Positions 1 through 14,000 are shown, counted from the stretch's first letter. The stretch is 64,000 bases of DNA from Gentiana macrophylla (GCA_026214975.1 CM047808.1:3152073-3216072); one strand, 5' to 3'. Made by a program: numbers and translations. The notes: generated by a model from the letters alone, not told the origin.

Positions 1-1248
1 ATGTTTGTCATGTGGCTGGTGGGTGGATTTAGACTTTTCATTGTTAAAAAAGTGGGTGCCTTCTGTGTTCATCTTTAAGCCATGGCTTGTGAGTCCAAAT
101 ACTTTCACCACTAGTTAATATATACATTGAAGATAACAAGTCATTTAAAAGCTACTAATAAATTACTGTTTTTATTATGACTTCATATTAAAAGTTTCAT
201 ATATAATTGAAATGTGTGTTTTGTAAACACACAATTCCCTTCCCCCTTTGTGTGTTTCGTAAAGACGACAACTTGTTCAAAAGACTATATACATAAATGC
301 CCTCCTTTCCGTTGTAGAGTAAAACAAACAACCCACCTCTAGCGGTAATTCATGCGCGCGCAAACAAACGAACAAATACGCCAACGGCGGCGTTGGCTTA
401 ACGATGAATTATCGTGGATTTTAACTCGAAGGTTCTGGGTTCGAGTTTCTATGGAGACCGAAAAAATTCGCATAAGTATAATCTATCGTGAAATCATATT
501 TCGGCTTAGATTTAACTTTACAGATGTTGAAAATAGACGTTTTACTCCTCGCAAAATCGAATCCTAGCATTAGATTCGAGTCAATTGACTTTCAAAAAAT
601 CAAATGATGGCTGGTGTCCGAAAAATCATTCGCCATTCGCCCTAGTGTCTCTTACCATTACCCTTCTAAACATAAAATAAATAGTAGGGTCTAAGGTGAG
701 ATTAGGGATGTAAAGGAAACTGTCTACTCGTGAGTTATTTATATTCGAATCGTAAAGTAGTTTGATTCGATTTAGTTTTTTTTTTAAGTTCGAGCTACTT
801 GAATAATTAACCAAGCCGACATCAAACTTTAAAAATGTAGTAATCAAGTAGCTCACGAGTTAATCGAGTTATATTAAACGAATGAAATGTATTGTAAAAT
901 AATATTTTATATAAGTCACTTATGACTAGGCGATTTGAGTATTAGCCGAGCCAAAGTCACTTATGGAAAACGAAGTCGAGTTATATCAAGTATTGAATTC
1001 GATCTCACCTTTTAATGGTTCGTTCAGCATGAACCGAGTTTTAACTACTAATTTTTGTAACTGAATCGGATTCAAACCCCAGAAGTATCGATTCAACTCG
1101 ACTCGATTACACCAACTTGAGTAAGAAAACTGAGAAATATCAAGTGGTTTTACAGGCAACCTGACCCCACGGCCAGCAGGCAGCAGGCAGCAGTCAGCAG
1201 TCATCTTCTTTTTTTTTTTTTTGAGTGGAGAGGCAGTCATCTTCTTCA
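1..1248. other. Intergenic region upstream of the TPR gene
   Basis: No gene is supported here. Short open frames lack family features or introns with coding neighbours. About 700-1130 is rich in TCGAG/CTCGA-type words (ctcgtgagt, ttcgagct, tagctcacgagt) and resembles the repeats in malate synthase intron 1 and SEO intron 6. A poly-T tract at 1208-1222 lies just before the TPR start codon. Confidence 0.5.
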
Positions 1249-2856
1249 ATGAGTAAAGATGGAGAGGCAGCAGCCGCCATGGAAACAGCAGAAGGAAGTA
1301 ACAATAACAACAACAAACAAACGAAGAAGTTCGGACGGAGTCGTTCCAAGATCAAATTTGATTATTCACTTGATTACGGAGCAATTGATGCAGCTGATGC
1401 CGCCGACCAAAATTGCCAAGGGATTTCCGCTTCTAGGGAAGAAAAAGTCAGCAGCCTCAGAACTGTATGCTCTTTTCCTTTTTAATTCAATCATTGTGTC
1501 ACTGAATTTGTTCATCCGGTCTCCTTCATCCTGAGTCAATGCAATTCCTTGGTTCTTTTTAACGGAAGATTTGAATTTCTATAGAAAAGAGAGGAATGCG
1601 AGTTGATTTTTCACTACTTGTTCATTACTTCACTCTGCTATATGTATAATATATGGATGCTAGAAACATGGAGCTTCACTTCTTTATTTGAGTTCTGTTG
1701 TATTATGTATTTATTTACTCATTTTTTGTGTGTAAATGTGCTTGCTTTTCATCAAGTAATAGCTTTGTATACCCTTTTTTTTTTTTTTTGTAGTTTGCCT
1801 TCTTAACCAACTAAATCAAAGGGTCTTTAGTGTCATCACACCAAATTTATAGTTGTGGCACACGGTGAAAGTCAGATTCTTCAGACTATTCTAGAGCAAG
1901 AATCGACTTTTAGGGGGTGAAAATCGATTTCAAAGCTAAAATTTACTTTTCATTGGTCGATTGTTTCTAGGGGCTTTACAGGCACAACATTCAATTTATT
2001 TCTGGCACCACACATAAACAATCGATCGAGTGAAAGTTGATTCTCAGCTCTAGAATCGAATTTCTCATGGTTTATAGTGACAATCGACTGACGGAATGTT
2101 GATTCTAGATTTGAGAAAAAACGATTGTCACCAGACTGGATTTAGTGTGATGCTTTTAACAATGACCTTGTTTTCGGTGTGGTACCACTTCTCTTGATGC
2201 AGTGGTTTTCTTTAATCAATTGTTTAGGATCACGAGTACATTACACTTCATTATTTTACTATAATGACGAAACTCGAAATGATGTAATGCCTTATTCTTC
2301 ATGATTGTTGGATATTCTTGTGTAGTTCGACGATTTTATCTTTACTTGCAGGGCTTGGTCCATGTTGCTCGAAAGATGCCAAAGAATGCACACGCACATT
2401 TCTTACTTGGTTTAATGTATCAAAGAATGGGACAACCGGAAAAGGTACCTACCTTTACGTTGTTTCTTTAACATTGTTTTGCAATTTTTTCCAGTATTTG
2501 ATTTTGTTTATGGATTTTCTTTAGGCAGTTACAGCCTATGAAAAAGCCGCTGAGATCTTAATTCGGCCTGAAGAAGAAGTTGACAGGCCTGAGCTACTTT
2601 CTTTGATTCAGATTCATCATGCACAGGTGGAGTATCTTATCAGTTACGATTACTCGCTTTCATGTGTGTGTGTGTTTTTGCTAAAGATATCCTGGGCCCT
2701 TTTAACTGTCACGGTGTAAACTTTTGACCCTTGTGTAACTGACCCATAATTTAAATCGGTCCCTAATCAAATTTTTGTAGCTCAGTGGCCCTAAATCAAT
2801 AAAGATGGTGTGTCTTGGCCCTTACGGTGTCGGTGTGTTTTTATTGTCAGTCCATT

Positions 2857-3040
2857 ATGTAACTCTTATTTCAAGTAGTTCAACGCAACAATCGACGTAA
2901 ATACGGTCTTCAAAATCACCGACAATTATGTGGTCATAGTTGACATCATATTGTGGTCGAAGTTCGATTTCGGACAGGGATTTTGAAGTACTTTTTTAAT
3001 GTCGTTTGTTGCGTTGAACTCCTAAAAATAAGAGCTATGT
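2857..3040. mobile_element. Foldback (hairpin) element in TPR intron 3
   Basis: The left arm (starting atgtaactcttatt) is an imperfect reverse complement of the right arm (ending aataagagctatgt), including a shared gttcaacgcaacaa / ttgttgcgttgaac block. About 184 bp folds end to end, as for a small non-autonomous DNA transposon. The class is not assigned because no clean TSD was seen. Confidence 0.6.
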
Positions 3041-3560
3041 GATAAGAATCGGGGTTGTCGGATCTAGGATTACGGTATTTGGAATTTTTGGAGAGTCTCC
3101 TTGACACAACCTCAACTTGTGAGGAGGCACCTTGGAATAGAGAGCTCCTCGACACAATCTCAACTAGTGAGAAGGCACCTTGGAATTTCACCTTGACACC
3201 TAGAAAACCTGTCTCTAGGCACCTTGGTATATTGGATACCCACAAGGGTTGCTCGGGCCCTTGATAATCCAGTTTGAAAACTCTACCCAGAGAATTCACA
3301 CAACACTTTAAAAGTGAAGAAAATATTTTATATATCAAAATGAGAGTTGTTCATTACAAGTACAAGATATGCCTATTTATAGGAGTAGAAATAACACAAT
3401 CCAAAGTAGAAATCAAAAGGCAATTTTCGGTCCACATGCTTCAAGGAGCCTCTTGGAAGTTCAAGGCAAGTCTTTTGGTCTTTTCAAGGAAGTCTTCTTG
3501 ATTTTGACATCTTGGATTCATTGAATGTAGAAATTTTCTAAGAGGACTTCTTGTACCCAT
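3038..3560 (-). mobile_element. Probable LTR-retrotransposon remnant in TPR intron 3
   Basis: The stretch has an internal tandem repeat of about 50 bp (two copies of ctcctygacacaayctcaact plus rgcaccttggaat at about 3094-3187). Read on the minus strand it has a TATA-like cctataaatagg at about 3372-3383 and ends ...cttatcaca at 3038. A ggcgcc motif lies just beyond at about 3565. These features fit an LTR on the minus strand, but I could not pair termini or find a TSD, so the borders are approximate. Confidence 0.35.
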
Positions 3561-5869
3561 TATTGGCGCCATTTTGATAGGGGTTTTAGGTAAATAATAT
3601 TTTACTAAATTACTTAAAATATAGTAGTAACATATAGTACTTGAATAATCATTCCGAAAGTCTGTTAGCATATATGACTGACTTGATAACTTCAAAATCT
3701 TGCCCATGCTTGGTCGTAGGTTCTTCAAAAACTATGTTGACCAAATTGTTCATTGACTCGAGCCTCATTTTTCGTTGGAGTCGAGTCTCGGGTCCATCGT
3801 GAAATACCATCGGTTCCGAATTCATAGCACTATGCTTTGGTGTGGTCAACAGTGATTAAAAAAAAAGTTTTGTTTAGGTACTGTAATGGCCAATAAGAAT
3901 AAACATGGGCAACGTGTTACCATTTGATTGGGAGCCAGTTTGTTGAAAAAAATTAAGGGGCTAAAAGTTTACCATCGTGATAGTATAAGGGCCCGCAATG
4001 TCTTTTGCTCTTTTCGTTTTTAGTCCTGATTTTGTAGCGGGGTGAAGTGAAAAGTATATGACTTGTGCTATGCATCATGCAATCAATAATGCAGTGCATT
4101 TTACTTAGAAATTTAGAGGAATGTAGGCTGGACAATGAGCTCGAACAAACTGAGCTCGATAATATTCTAAAAAAGCTACACCAGTCGATGAATACTGATC
4201 TTAGACAGGCATCCGTGTGGAACACTCTCGGCCTTATGCTTCTTAGAAGTGGTCGTTTGCAGGTGCCTCGTGTTTATCTTGCTGTTTCGGTAAATTTGAT
4301 GCATCGAGATCTTTCATTTAAGATTATGTTGTATCGTATCTTGTAGAGCGCAATATCGGTTTTTGCTGCTATATTATCGACTGAACCTTACTACTTGGAT
4401 TGCCTTGGAAACCTAGGTGTCGCTTATCTCCAAAGGTACGTTTTTTTTATTGAGAAAAATTCTTGTGTTGTACCGGTACGGATACGGGAGTATGGATTAT
4501 CTGCAGCTGAACCTAGCCCTTTTATTTAGTTAGTTAGTTTTAAGATTAATATCGATTATCTGGAACTGTTTCTTATGCCATTAATTTTCAGTGGGAATAT
4601 GGATATGTCCTTGAAGTGCTTTCAAGATTTGATAATGAAGGATCAGAATCATCCATCTTCTTTGATCAATTATGCTGCTGGTCTTTTGTGTCGACATGGT
4701 TCCGTAACAGCTGGTATGCTTTCACCTTCATTCCAATAGATGTTCATAATGTATATTTCTACACGCATCAAGCTCGACTCGTCAAAGAAACTGTTTATGG
4801 ATTTGGAAACGAAAGAAATCTTTGTTTTCGCGAGATGTGAAATATTTTGAACATGTTTTTCCCGGCACCCATTATTTGATTATTTTTTCGCGAGATGTGA
4901 AATTCGTTTGCATAAAATGACTATATTTTTATCCGTCTTAATTTTCTCATCACTATACACAAAACCCGTTTTATTCAACACGATACTCGATGAAATCCAA
5001 AAAACATATTCATCAAAATTTATTTACTGAATAAGAATAAAGACCGGATTAATTCATGTCCAAACGGAATGCTTAATATTCAGGTGCCGGAGCAAATGCA
5101 GCAGCTGATGTAGGAGGGGCTTTTGCTGATCAAATCGAAGCAGCAAATGTTGCTAAAGAGTGTTTACTTGCAGCAGTGAAATCAGACATCAGAGGGGCTC
5201 ATTTGTGGTCCAATTTAGCTAACGCGTATTCGTTGATAGGTGATCACCGGAGTGCTGCCAAATGCTTGGAAAAGGTTTCACTCACTCTTGTTAACCCCAA
5301 TCCTTTCTTTTTGTTTCCGGATATGTTTCTTGAAAAAAAAGAGTGCTCTAATTAATGAATCAATGTTGATTCTCTTTACATGTTGTGGTTTTAAAGGCAG
5401 GAAAACTGGAGCCAAACTGTTTAGCTACACGATACGCGGTTGGAGTTCATCGAGTAAGGGATGCAGAAAGATCTCAAAATTTGAGTGAGCAGCTTTGTTG
5501 GGCTGGAAAGCGAAATGGCCCGATTGTTAAAGACGGCGATTCAACTTTGATTGAGCGTCCGATTGCATGGGCGGCATTGCTATGGTTCAAAAGCTCAACA
5601 TGAAATAGCTACAGGATTTGATATGGACAATACTGAACTCTTGGAAGTTAAAGAGAGTGCTATACATAGTTTGAAAGAGGTATTTCCACTTCTACCCCTC
5701 GAATCCGATATTACGCACTTCAGATGTTTAAGATACACGTCTGAGGCGAATTTACAGTTTTCTAAATGTTGGATATGTGATATATCTGTAGCGCGAATAC
5801 GTGAAAAGAAGAAACTTTACTGAAAATCGAAGAAAAACTGTCTGAACATTAGTGAAAAGTTGCAAAAAC

Positions 5870-6075
5870 TTTTGGTTCATTTTGTTTCACGATTTATGCC
5901 CTTCTATTCCCTATATGTTCCCAATTTTCAGTCCCTTTTTGCCATGTGTCAAGTTTTTATTGGTCGGAAGATATCATACCTTCAATGTTGATAGTTTGAC
6001 ACGTGGCATTTTAGACTGAAAATGTAAGAAATGCGTAGACAAAGGGTAAAAGTGTCAAGATGAAACATTGAGGAT
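5870..6075. mobile_element. Palindromic MITE-like element in TPR intron 8
   Basis: The inner arms attttcagtccctttttgcc and ggcattttagactgaaaat are inverted copies, next to atgtgtcaag / tttgacacgt. Outer sequence (gtttcacgatttatgccctt versus aagggtaaaagtgtcaagat) continues the symmetry. It lies wholly in an intron and has no coding capacity. Confidence 0.5.
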
Positions 6076-7118
6076 AAAACTTTAAAAAATCATGAGATAA
6101 TATAGACCAGAAGTGTCTGTATCCCGATTTTTAATTTATGCGTATTCCGTCTACACCTGCATCATATATTTTTATTGTATCCCGCATCTCGTAAATTGTT
6201 GTTACCACAGTTTTTGTATCTGTTCGAACTTCTAGTAATCGTTTAATTTTTTGAATTTCTTCAGGCGATCGCAGAAGATCCTGATGATGCAATGCAGTGG
6301 CATCGATTCGGCCTTCATAATCTGTGTACTCAACAATTTAAAGCATCACAGACGTATCTGAAAGCCGCAGTTGCTCGTCTTATGGATTGCTGTTATGTTT
6401 GGTCAAATCTTGGTAAAAATCACTAATCCCCTTTTATTCTTGTCAATTTTTTTTGTGTGTGTTTGCTCGCTTATGTTTTGCTTCTATGATGCACTAACGA
6501 TACTCTTGTTTCGAATCGAGTCTCGGATCCGATCTGATCTTATGTGACACAGACACGCATTGAATACATACTTAAGATACACATTAGCGTATTCCATACC
6601 CGTATAGCTACATCTGCGTATTCCATTCCCGTGTGCATAGTAATGAATTGTATACATGTTTCAACTAGGTATCTCGCTGCAGTTGTCAGAGGACGATTAT
6701 ACCCTTGCCGAGAAAGTTTACAAGCGTGCCTTGCTCTTATCAACCTCACAACAAGCCCACACGATATTCTCGAATTTGGGTAATCTCTACAGACAGCAAA
6801 AACAATACGAAAAATCGAAGGCAATGTATTCAAAGTCCTTGGAGTTAAGACCTGGTTATGCACCTGCATACAACAATCTTGGTCTCGTTTTAGTGGCGGA
6901 AGGCGGTGGGAAGAGGCTAAGTTCTGCTTTAACAAAGCAATTCAGGCAGACCCGTTATTGGATATTGCGAAATCAAACATTATTAAAGCCGCGCAAATGT
7001 ACAGTACGATGTAGTACGCGGTAATGTGAACAAATAGACATTGATGATGACATGTTTTCTGAATTTTCTTTACAAAGCGTTTTTCTTGTACATATTCGAA
7101 AATGGTGGTGGGATTCGA

Positions 7119-9420
7119 CTAGAAGTTGGCAACGTATGGTTGTTTCTCAAGAAGGCTCTTACAAAACTCCAAATCAAACCTTTCCTCAGGCGGGTCCCCA
7201 ATGAAGTCAAAAACCGCATCGGCATTCTTGAAATCCTCCTCTGCCGTGTACCTTCGTTTCAAAATTCAACCCCTCAGTTCCCAAAAACTTTGATTTTGGA
7301 TGAAGATACGATATACAACTCCGTGTCACAACCATTATCTAAAACCGTTGATCAATCAGTAGACCCCAAGTATGGGTCCCACAGCCATCAACCATTGTAG
7401 ATAATGATTGTGTAGCCGAGTTAATGGCGCAAAGTTGTGCCCCTACAAATCTTTCGTGTTTGTTTTTGTACAAAATAGTTGTAGAAATTACAGGCTTTAC
7501 CCGCTCTTTGTAACAATACACTTCATTCCAGCAGCTTTTGCAGCAGCAAGACCTATCCCACTGTCTTCTACAACAACACACCTATAGAAACAAATACATC
7601 CCAACATCAAACCATCCATTCACAACTAGTATTCTTGCTTACATATGTAGATAGATCAAGTTACAACAAAAATCCCATACACACACACACATATGCAGAC
7701 ACACATATACACATACATATATGGACATGTAGTAAGTACCTTGATGGCTCAACACCAAGAGTTTCGGAAGCGAGTAGATAAATTGCCTGAAAAAAAACAA
7801 GAAAGATGAGATGAAAACATAAACATTGATCACTTATATATATATATATATATATCGTACTCAAATGACAGAAAGAAAAAGCAAGAAAAATACAGACTGG
7901 ATCAGGTTTCTTTTTAGGAACAACATCTCCAGCAAATATCTGTATCTTCTCCGCTCTAGACGGTCCTAGCAAGAACGAAACTATAGCAGAAACCTGCAAA
8001 TTCCGAAGAAAAAAGAAGAAGAAGAAACTGATGGGTATGGGTATGCACATTCGGCTTTTTAAAAGCTGTTTTAGACCATCTAATCGTCTCTTAAACAATG
8101 TGCACTCGAGTCTTTGAAGAAAAAAAAAACAACATCGAATCAATTAAGGAGCAGAAAACCTGCTGGATTAGTTACCATACCGCCTTCTCGTTGGAAGTAC
8201 TGCATACAGCAACCTTGACTCCCTTGTCAAATGCCTGATCAATCAACCTGTGCATTTGCAAAAGAGACACGTAACGTAATTCAACATGGTACCTGAGCAA
8301 GATTATATATCATTGTCTTAACAATGCATTTCACTTTTTTCAAGTTGTTCTACTGTTTATTTCTCTTTTAGCATATACCGTAACACGGATCTAACTTATT
8401 GATACTTTAAACAAACAGAAGGGTAACTGCAAAGTACTTTCTTAACCAAAAAAAAATAACTACATTGTATCAGAAACATCAAAATATAGCTTACTTTGCA
8501 ACGCCGGGTCGAAGGGGAAGCAGTTTTTTCTCGATGAGTACCATAAACAGATCGGTTTTTCGCTTGTGAAGCGACGCTATGAACTCCTTTCTTTCGGCTT
8601 CGGTTTTCGGAGCGTTTTCTGGCCAACCAACCTTGTTGAAGTAAGCTGTCATCCTATTTAAGCAATGAATAATCATTTAGCAAAAAAAAATTTGGATCAA
8701 TCACAATATGAAGAATGACGTCTTTAATGACACCACAACCATTGTTGCATCAAGATTCGACTTTCTGACGATTGATTGTTTTCAGTATGGTACTCCGGAG
8801 CAGTAAAAACGCTGTGATGCCACTAAAAACGTCCGACTAAGAAATCAAGATTTACCTTTCTTTTCCGCCTCCTATTTTGAGCAATTCCCCGTATAAATCG
8901 ACATCCCATGTCACACCTAAACCTTTCTGCATATATCCACAATAACTTTAGTTGAACACTTTCCAAATGTGTATAGAACACCACAAAATGAGGACAGAGA
9001 ACTGCCAAAAGCAAAAAGAATAAAGGGAAATGAGGGATTTATTACTTCAGCAAAGGTATCATTGAAAGAAACACGATGTCCATCTTTCTCAGTATCAACA
9101 AGAACACCATCACAATCAAAGAGCAGAGCTTTTAATGGATAATCAATTGCAGATGATGAAGAAGCAGCAGCAGAGCACTGCACAATGCTTCTTTTACAGC
9201 TGTTTGGCCCTTTTTGAATCATTAAACCACCATTATTATTATTATTAATCTTCTTTCTTGAAGAAGTTCCTATGGAGGAGGATGAGGAGGAAGAGGACAG
9301 AAAAGGAAAAGAGCAGTTTGAATATTGTGAGTTTGTGGAGCAGAAAAGTGAGAATCTTTGTGGGTTTTGGGAATGGAATGGTGTTGAAGAAGAAGAAGGA
9401 GAGATAATGGTTGAAGCCAT
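7119..9420 (-). CDS. CBBY: Chloroplast CbbY-like HAD phosphatase (xylulose-1,5-bisphosphatase)
   Basis: Eight exons on the minus strand: 9046-9420, 8856-8926, 8495-8653, 8181-8247, 7898-7993, 7740-7786, 7501-7581, 7119-7251. They total 1029 nt, 342 residues, no frame break. Residues 1 to about 85 are Ser/Asn-rich with few acidic residues, as for a chloroplast transit peptide. The HAD motif I is LFDCDGVLVDTEKDGH with the nucleophile Asp at about 102; later come CSTSNEKAV (motif II region), VVPKKKPDP (motif III Lys) and VVVEDSGIGL (motif IV acids). Known family role: plant and algal CbbY removes xylulose-1,5-bisphosphate, a misfire product that inhibits Rubisco, and so works with Rubisco activase in the stroma. 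The C-terminal exon (YTAEEDFKNADAVFDFIGD onward) matches the family. Start ATG 9420 is the only one giving a transit peptide. The gene stands tail-to-tail with the TPR gene (about 100 bp apart). Confidence 0.93.
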
Positions 9421-11046
9421 TGGAGTTGTGTATAGAGTGTGTTAACAGTCTAATCTTTTTATCTTCTTCTTCTTCTTCTTCGTGGCTTTTAAGATTGTCG
9501 GAGGAGAGAGGTTTCGTTCAGAGCATAGATTTTGGCCACACACCCATGTTTGAGGATGGATTTGTCTTGCTAAGAAAAAATTGTCAAAATCATCCGGGTA
9601 TAAATTTACTGTGAACCGGTTTGTTGGATCTCCGGTAGATGATTCAACTAGCTTTTTGAATGACTTTGTGAAAGCGGAACTTGTCTTCGTGGACACTTCG
9701 ACACTCAAATCAGTAATTGTATTGAATAATTTATATACAGGCGGTAAGCGAAATATGTATAATGTGTATACTGGACGTACCTTGAAAATGATGAGAATGA
9801 CTGATTTATACAGTTTTCCATCATAGATTGATAGTTATTAAGCATTGAAGTTGTGGTCAATAGTGTGGAGTCGTTATGAGGCTATTATGGAGTAGTCATG
9901 GCTCATGGGACGGTTATCATGAACCAGTTGTAGTTAGTGGGATAATGCCCATTTAATGGAATGTAACTGTTCTCTGAGCTCGGGGATAATCTGCATTATG
10001 TCGGACAGATGATGGTTTGTGTCATGTCAGTAATATAAGACATATAAGACATATGACGACTTGCGCCATGATGAAAATGAGTCTTCTAACAAAGGCCTGA
10101 TATTGAGCTGAGCCCACGTCGGCTTATCACGATGCTGGATCGGATATCATTCGCTAAAGCCGCATTTGGGCTATAAATAGAATTGATATTAGATCGGCCC
10201 AAATGGTGATGTGGCGTTATGAGGCTCGATGAGTACCACGTGTAGAATGTCAACTTCACCCATGCCACATATGTTCATATACGAGCACTGATCCTCCATT
10301 GTGATTGGTGTTGTGAATGTGATCCAACCAACTCATAATGTGAAATAGGTCATATCGTAAACTTTTTGTAAATGCTATTATCAAAGGATGTTATGATCAA
10401 AGCAACGTCGTTCTAACGAAACAAACATTGTTTGGAACAAACACATGTACTTTCAGATTATTGTTTGAATTTACAAGAGAGGATCCGAATACGATTTCTA
10501 CAAGGCAAGAGACATTCATGGATATAACCCTAGTTTCTTATGAATTGAAATAAAAATGGAAAATAAAACTGAAAAACTAAAGAAAAAGCTTTTATTGAGA
10601 AGATGATCAAAACAATTGATTACAATACAAATCATACCACACAAACACATGCAATTACAACATCAAAGCAACATATACATTATTTCCGCAACCCCTCGTA
10701 AACTTGTACGATACAAATGTTTTTTTTATTTTCCAAAGTAATACAAAGGAGTAGCATAAAATAAAACACAAGTAGAATATTAAAAGCTTGAGGAATATCA
10801 CCACATCAATCATTCTAACACAATCAACATCACAACATGACGTGACAATGAAACTTCTCACTGATACATCAGATCCCACCGCCACAATGCGAAGGTTCCC
10901 AATGATACATCATGTTATGACATCTGATATGTCAGAATGATTGCCACATCAGGTCTTACTGCCACATCAAGAGAGTCACGAATGATTATGTCAGAATGGT
11001 TGTGATGATTTCATTATTCTTGAAACTTTATTCAAATAACAAAAAC
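9421..11046. other. Intergenic: CBBY promoter side and malate synthase 3' flank
   Basis: No gene is supported. 9421-9500 holds CBBY 5' sequence with a TTC/CTT microsatellite at about 9460-9482. 9800-10350 has scattered repeat-like words and a gggctataaatag box at about 10168, possibly from a decayed LTR, but no termini were found. 10560-11046 is AT-rich and probably includes the malate synthase 3' UTR, with repeated 'gccacatcag/gatacatca' phrases at 10855-10985. Confidence 0.5.
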
Positions 11047-14000
11047 TCAAAGCTTTGAAATGATGTCATTTGGATGATGGATGACAATGTTGTTGTAAGC
11101 ATCCAAAGTAAGGAAATCATCCAACACATTTGCGGTGCATTGCCTTGTAAACATCTTACAAGCTTCTTTATACTTTCCATTTTTGAACTTCTCTTTCCCA
11201 ACTTCTTTTTCAATCCTTTCCATTTCTTCTTCCACAACCCTCCCAAAAAGCTCATAATTCACTTTAACTCCAAGCCCATCACCATTCAATTCAACTCCAT
11301 ATTTCAACCATTGCCAATTCTGAACCCTACTAATCTCAGCAGTTGCAGCATCTTCCATGAGATTATACAGCGGGACCGAACCCGTACCCGTAAGCCACGC
11401 GGCTAAGTACTGGATCCCGACTCGGGTATTCAATCGAAGGCCCGCCATTGTTCGAACGCCACGTGGGATTTGAAGCAAGTCTTCTTCTGTTATCATTGCA
11501 GCTTCTGGTTTCTTGACTGATTGGATTTGGTTCAGTGAATTGCCCATAACGTTCGTGAAGACTTCGATACATGCAGGGATTAGACCGGGGTGGGCTGCCC
11601 AAGTTCCGTCATGACCCGCTTTCGCTTCTCTTAGCTTGTCTTTTCTTACGAGCTCTAATGCGGCGTCGTTCGCGGCAGGGTCGTCCCGAATCGGGATCTG
11701 TGCAGCCTGTGTAATAAATAGAGGAATTTCAAACAAATTGAGAAAACAAGTGAATGTCATGACTCATGAATCCTCGTTTATAAATAAAGTCTAAAGTACC
11801 GTTTTAAAAGTCAATTTTAGGCGCCTTAGAATCGCCAGTACGAAATTCGATTCTAACATTTTTCAATCAAATTTTCAAATGACACATACCATTCCTCCCA
11901 TAGCATGGACTCCGCGTCGATGACAAGTCCTTATAAGTAAATCCGAATAGCTTTTCATGAAATGTTGAGTCATCCCGACTTGAACCCGATCGGGCAACAA
12001 CCGATCGGGATGAGATTGGAAGGTCTTGATGTAGCTGAATATATAATCCCATCTTCCACAGTTCAAACCGACCGAGTGATCTCGTAGCTCGTAGAGGATT
12101 TCATCCATTTGAAACACTGCAGGAAGCGTCTCGATTAGTACAGTAGCTCTGATACTGCCTTTTTCAATTCCGGCCATCTTCTCCGCCTTTTCAAACACTT
12201 TGTTCCATATTCTTGCTTCTCTGTGAATACCATTATACAATGAATGATAAAATAACTAAATGTTGAGAAGGTATAAACTTAGTGAAATATTGGCAATGTA
12301 GACGTTTTCGATAAAACCTTACCAGAGGATTCTAGAAGTACCCTTGACTATGTAGACCGTCTATAGGTTAAAGTGATGACTCCCACGACATAAGAACTAC
12401 CGAAGGGAGACATCCGAACCCTATTAAATGATTCTAGAAGTGCCCTTGACTACCTGTCCCTAGGTTAACGTGACGGATCCCACTACCAGAGGGAGAAATC
12501 CAATCCCTATCAGATAATTCTAGAAGTGACCCTGACAATGTAGACCGTCTATAGATTAAAGTGATGTAGACTGTCTATATCTGATCACAACACCGTAAAA
12601 TCATAGCAGATGATATTCAGATTCTTAGAAAGAAACGCATACATACCGAGAATGCTCCATTTTGGGAAGATAAAAGAAAGGCCCAAATCCTTGTCCTTGA
12701 GTCTGGCGAAACCTGATGGCGTTATGGAAGAAATAAAGCCCGAAATCAACGAGGCAGCCCACCGCAGGCTCGCCATCGATGTAAATATGGGCCTCGGGTA
12801 AATGCCAGCCTCTCGGGCGGACGAAAAGCTTAGCAGTCTGATCATTAAGCTTATAAACTCTGTTTCTTGCTTGATCATGGAAGCTTATTGTGCCATTAAC
12901 AGCATCCTTTAAGTTCAATTGTCCTCTCATTAGATTCTCCCAATTTGGAGCCAATGAATCTTCAAAATCAGCCTGCAATTGAATTTGAAAAGTTTTTAAA
13001 TCAACAAAATTTGTCTTCCTATACATTATTATTGATCTAGTTACGATAAACGTCCCGTTATTTGTCCTATAATTGTAACAAAAACACATACATAAATTTG
13101 TTTATCGTAACAAAAACAATACGTGAGGGTGTTTATCGTAACAATGAAACATAATAGTGTTTATCGCAACAGAAACAAATACATAGGGATGTTTATCGTA
13201 ACTGTAACTGTTAAAGATATATGATACTATTGAGAAAATAAAGAAACATGATGGACGATGGACTATAAGTGTAATTATCGCTTTATTTTGCCCTAATTTA
13301 TTACTGTGAGGTGAAAAAGAGAAATTCGTTATTTATATTCGAGGACTTTTTAGTCATATTATATCTCGTATCAATGATTGTTGTTTCTGAATAAAATATG
13401 GTAGTGACTTTTGTTTCTGAATCTGTCACCGAATCTGGCTGTGAGAACCGTCTATAAAATGATGTCACTCCATTGTCCCTACTAGGGTGTATACGATTCG
13501 AGTTGCATCACGAGTAGCTCGATGCTTGTCTCATAAAATGTCCGTTAATATATGATTCAAACAAACTCGAGTCGAACTCGAACAACTCATCAAGGTTAAC
13601 GTTAACGTATCGAACTCGAGCATTCCGAACCTTGACTCGAAATGTTTATAATAAGCTTTATCAAGCCCAGTTATAATATAATGAAAATATATATTATTTT
13701 GTATTTTTTAACGAACAGAATTCGAACACTTTAAACATTTGTTCTAAAAATTTGCCGACCATACCTAAAACTTAATTGAATCAATCTCAAACAATTGTTT
13801 CCTTAAACATAATTGAATCAATCTAAACCAATTGTTTCCCAGCTCGAACAAAGTTCGAATATCATTATTCAAAGAATTGTTCGACTCGATAAGTTAATAC
13901 ATAACATTGTTACCCCTTAAAAAAGAGAATAACTCCTTCAAAAAAAAAAAAAAAAAGACAGAATAGAAGAGAAAACTGACCATAAAAACTTTGGCACCAG

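Larger units (their letters stand above)
1249..7014 (+). pseudogene. TPR-repeat protein gene, frame-broken at three single-base sites
   Basis: Ten exons with GT-AG introns and consistent phase: 1249-1464, 2352-2444, 2525-2626, 4095-4262, 4347-4435, 4592-4713, 5084-5274, 5397-5679, 6265-6412, 6669-7014. The product is a TPR superhelix protein, presumably a protein-protein interaction scaffold; repeats are seen as AHAHFLLGLMYQRMGQPEKA (exons 2-3), VWNTLGLMLLRSG (exon 4), LDCLGNLGVAYLQ (exon 5), LWSNLANAYSLIGD (exon 7) and IFSNLGNLYRQQKQYEKSK (exon 10). The best recollected relative is the plant TPR family that includes Arabidopsis At5g63200; function unknown. The frame is lost by one missing base near 5571-5573, one near 5588-5592 and one near 6898-6905; with these counted, exon lengths close exactly and the stop is TAG at 7012-7014 (about 586 residues). 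It could be a real pseudogene, or a working gene with assembly errors. Start ATG 1249 is the first in frame. Introns 3 and 8 hold transposon pieces. Confidence 0.8.

Noticed and set aside
3649..3849. Minus-strand open frame in TPR intron 3 as a retrotransposon protein
   Set aside because: The residues look protein-like, but no known gag or pol motif is present and the frame is short.
11074..11406. Plus-strand open frame of 110 codons
   Set aside because: It is the antisense shadow of the last malate synthase exon.
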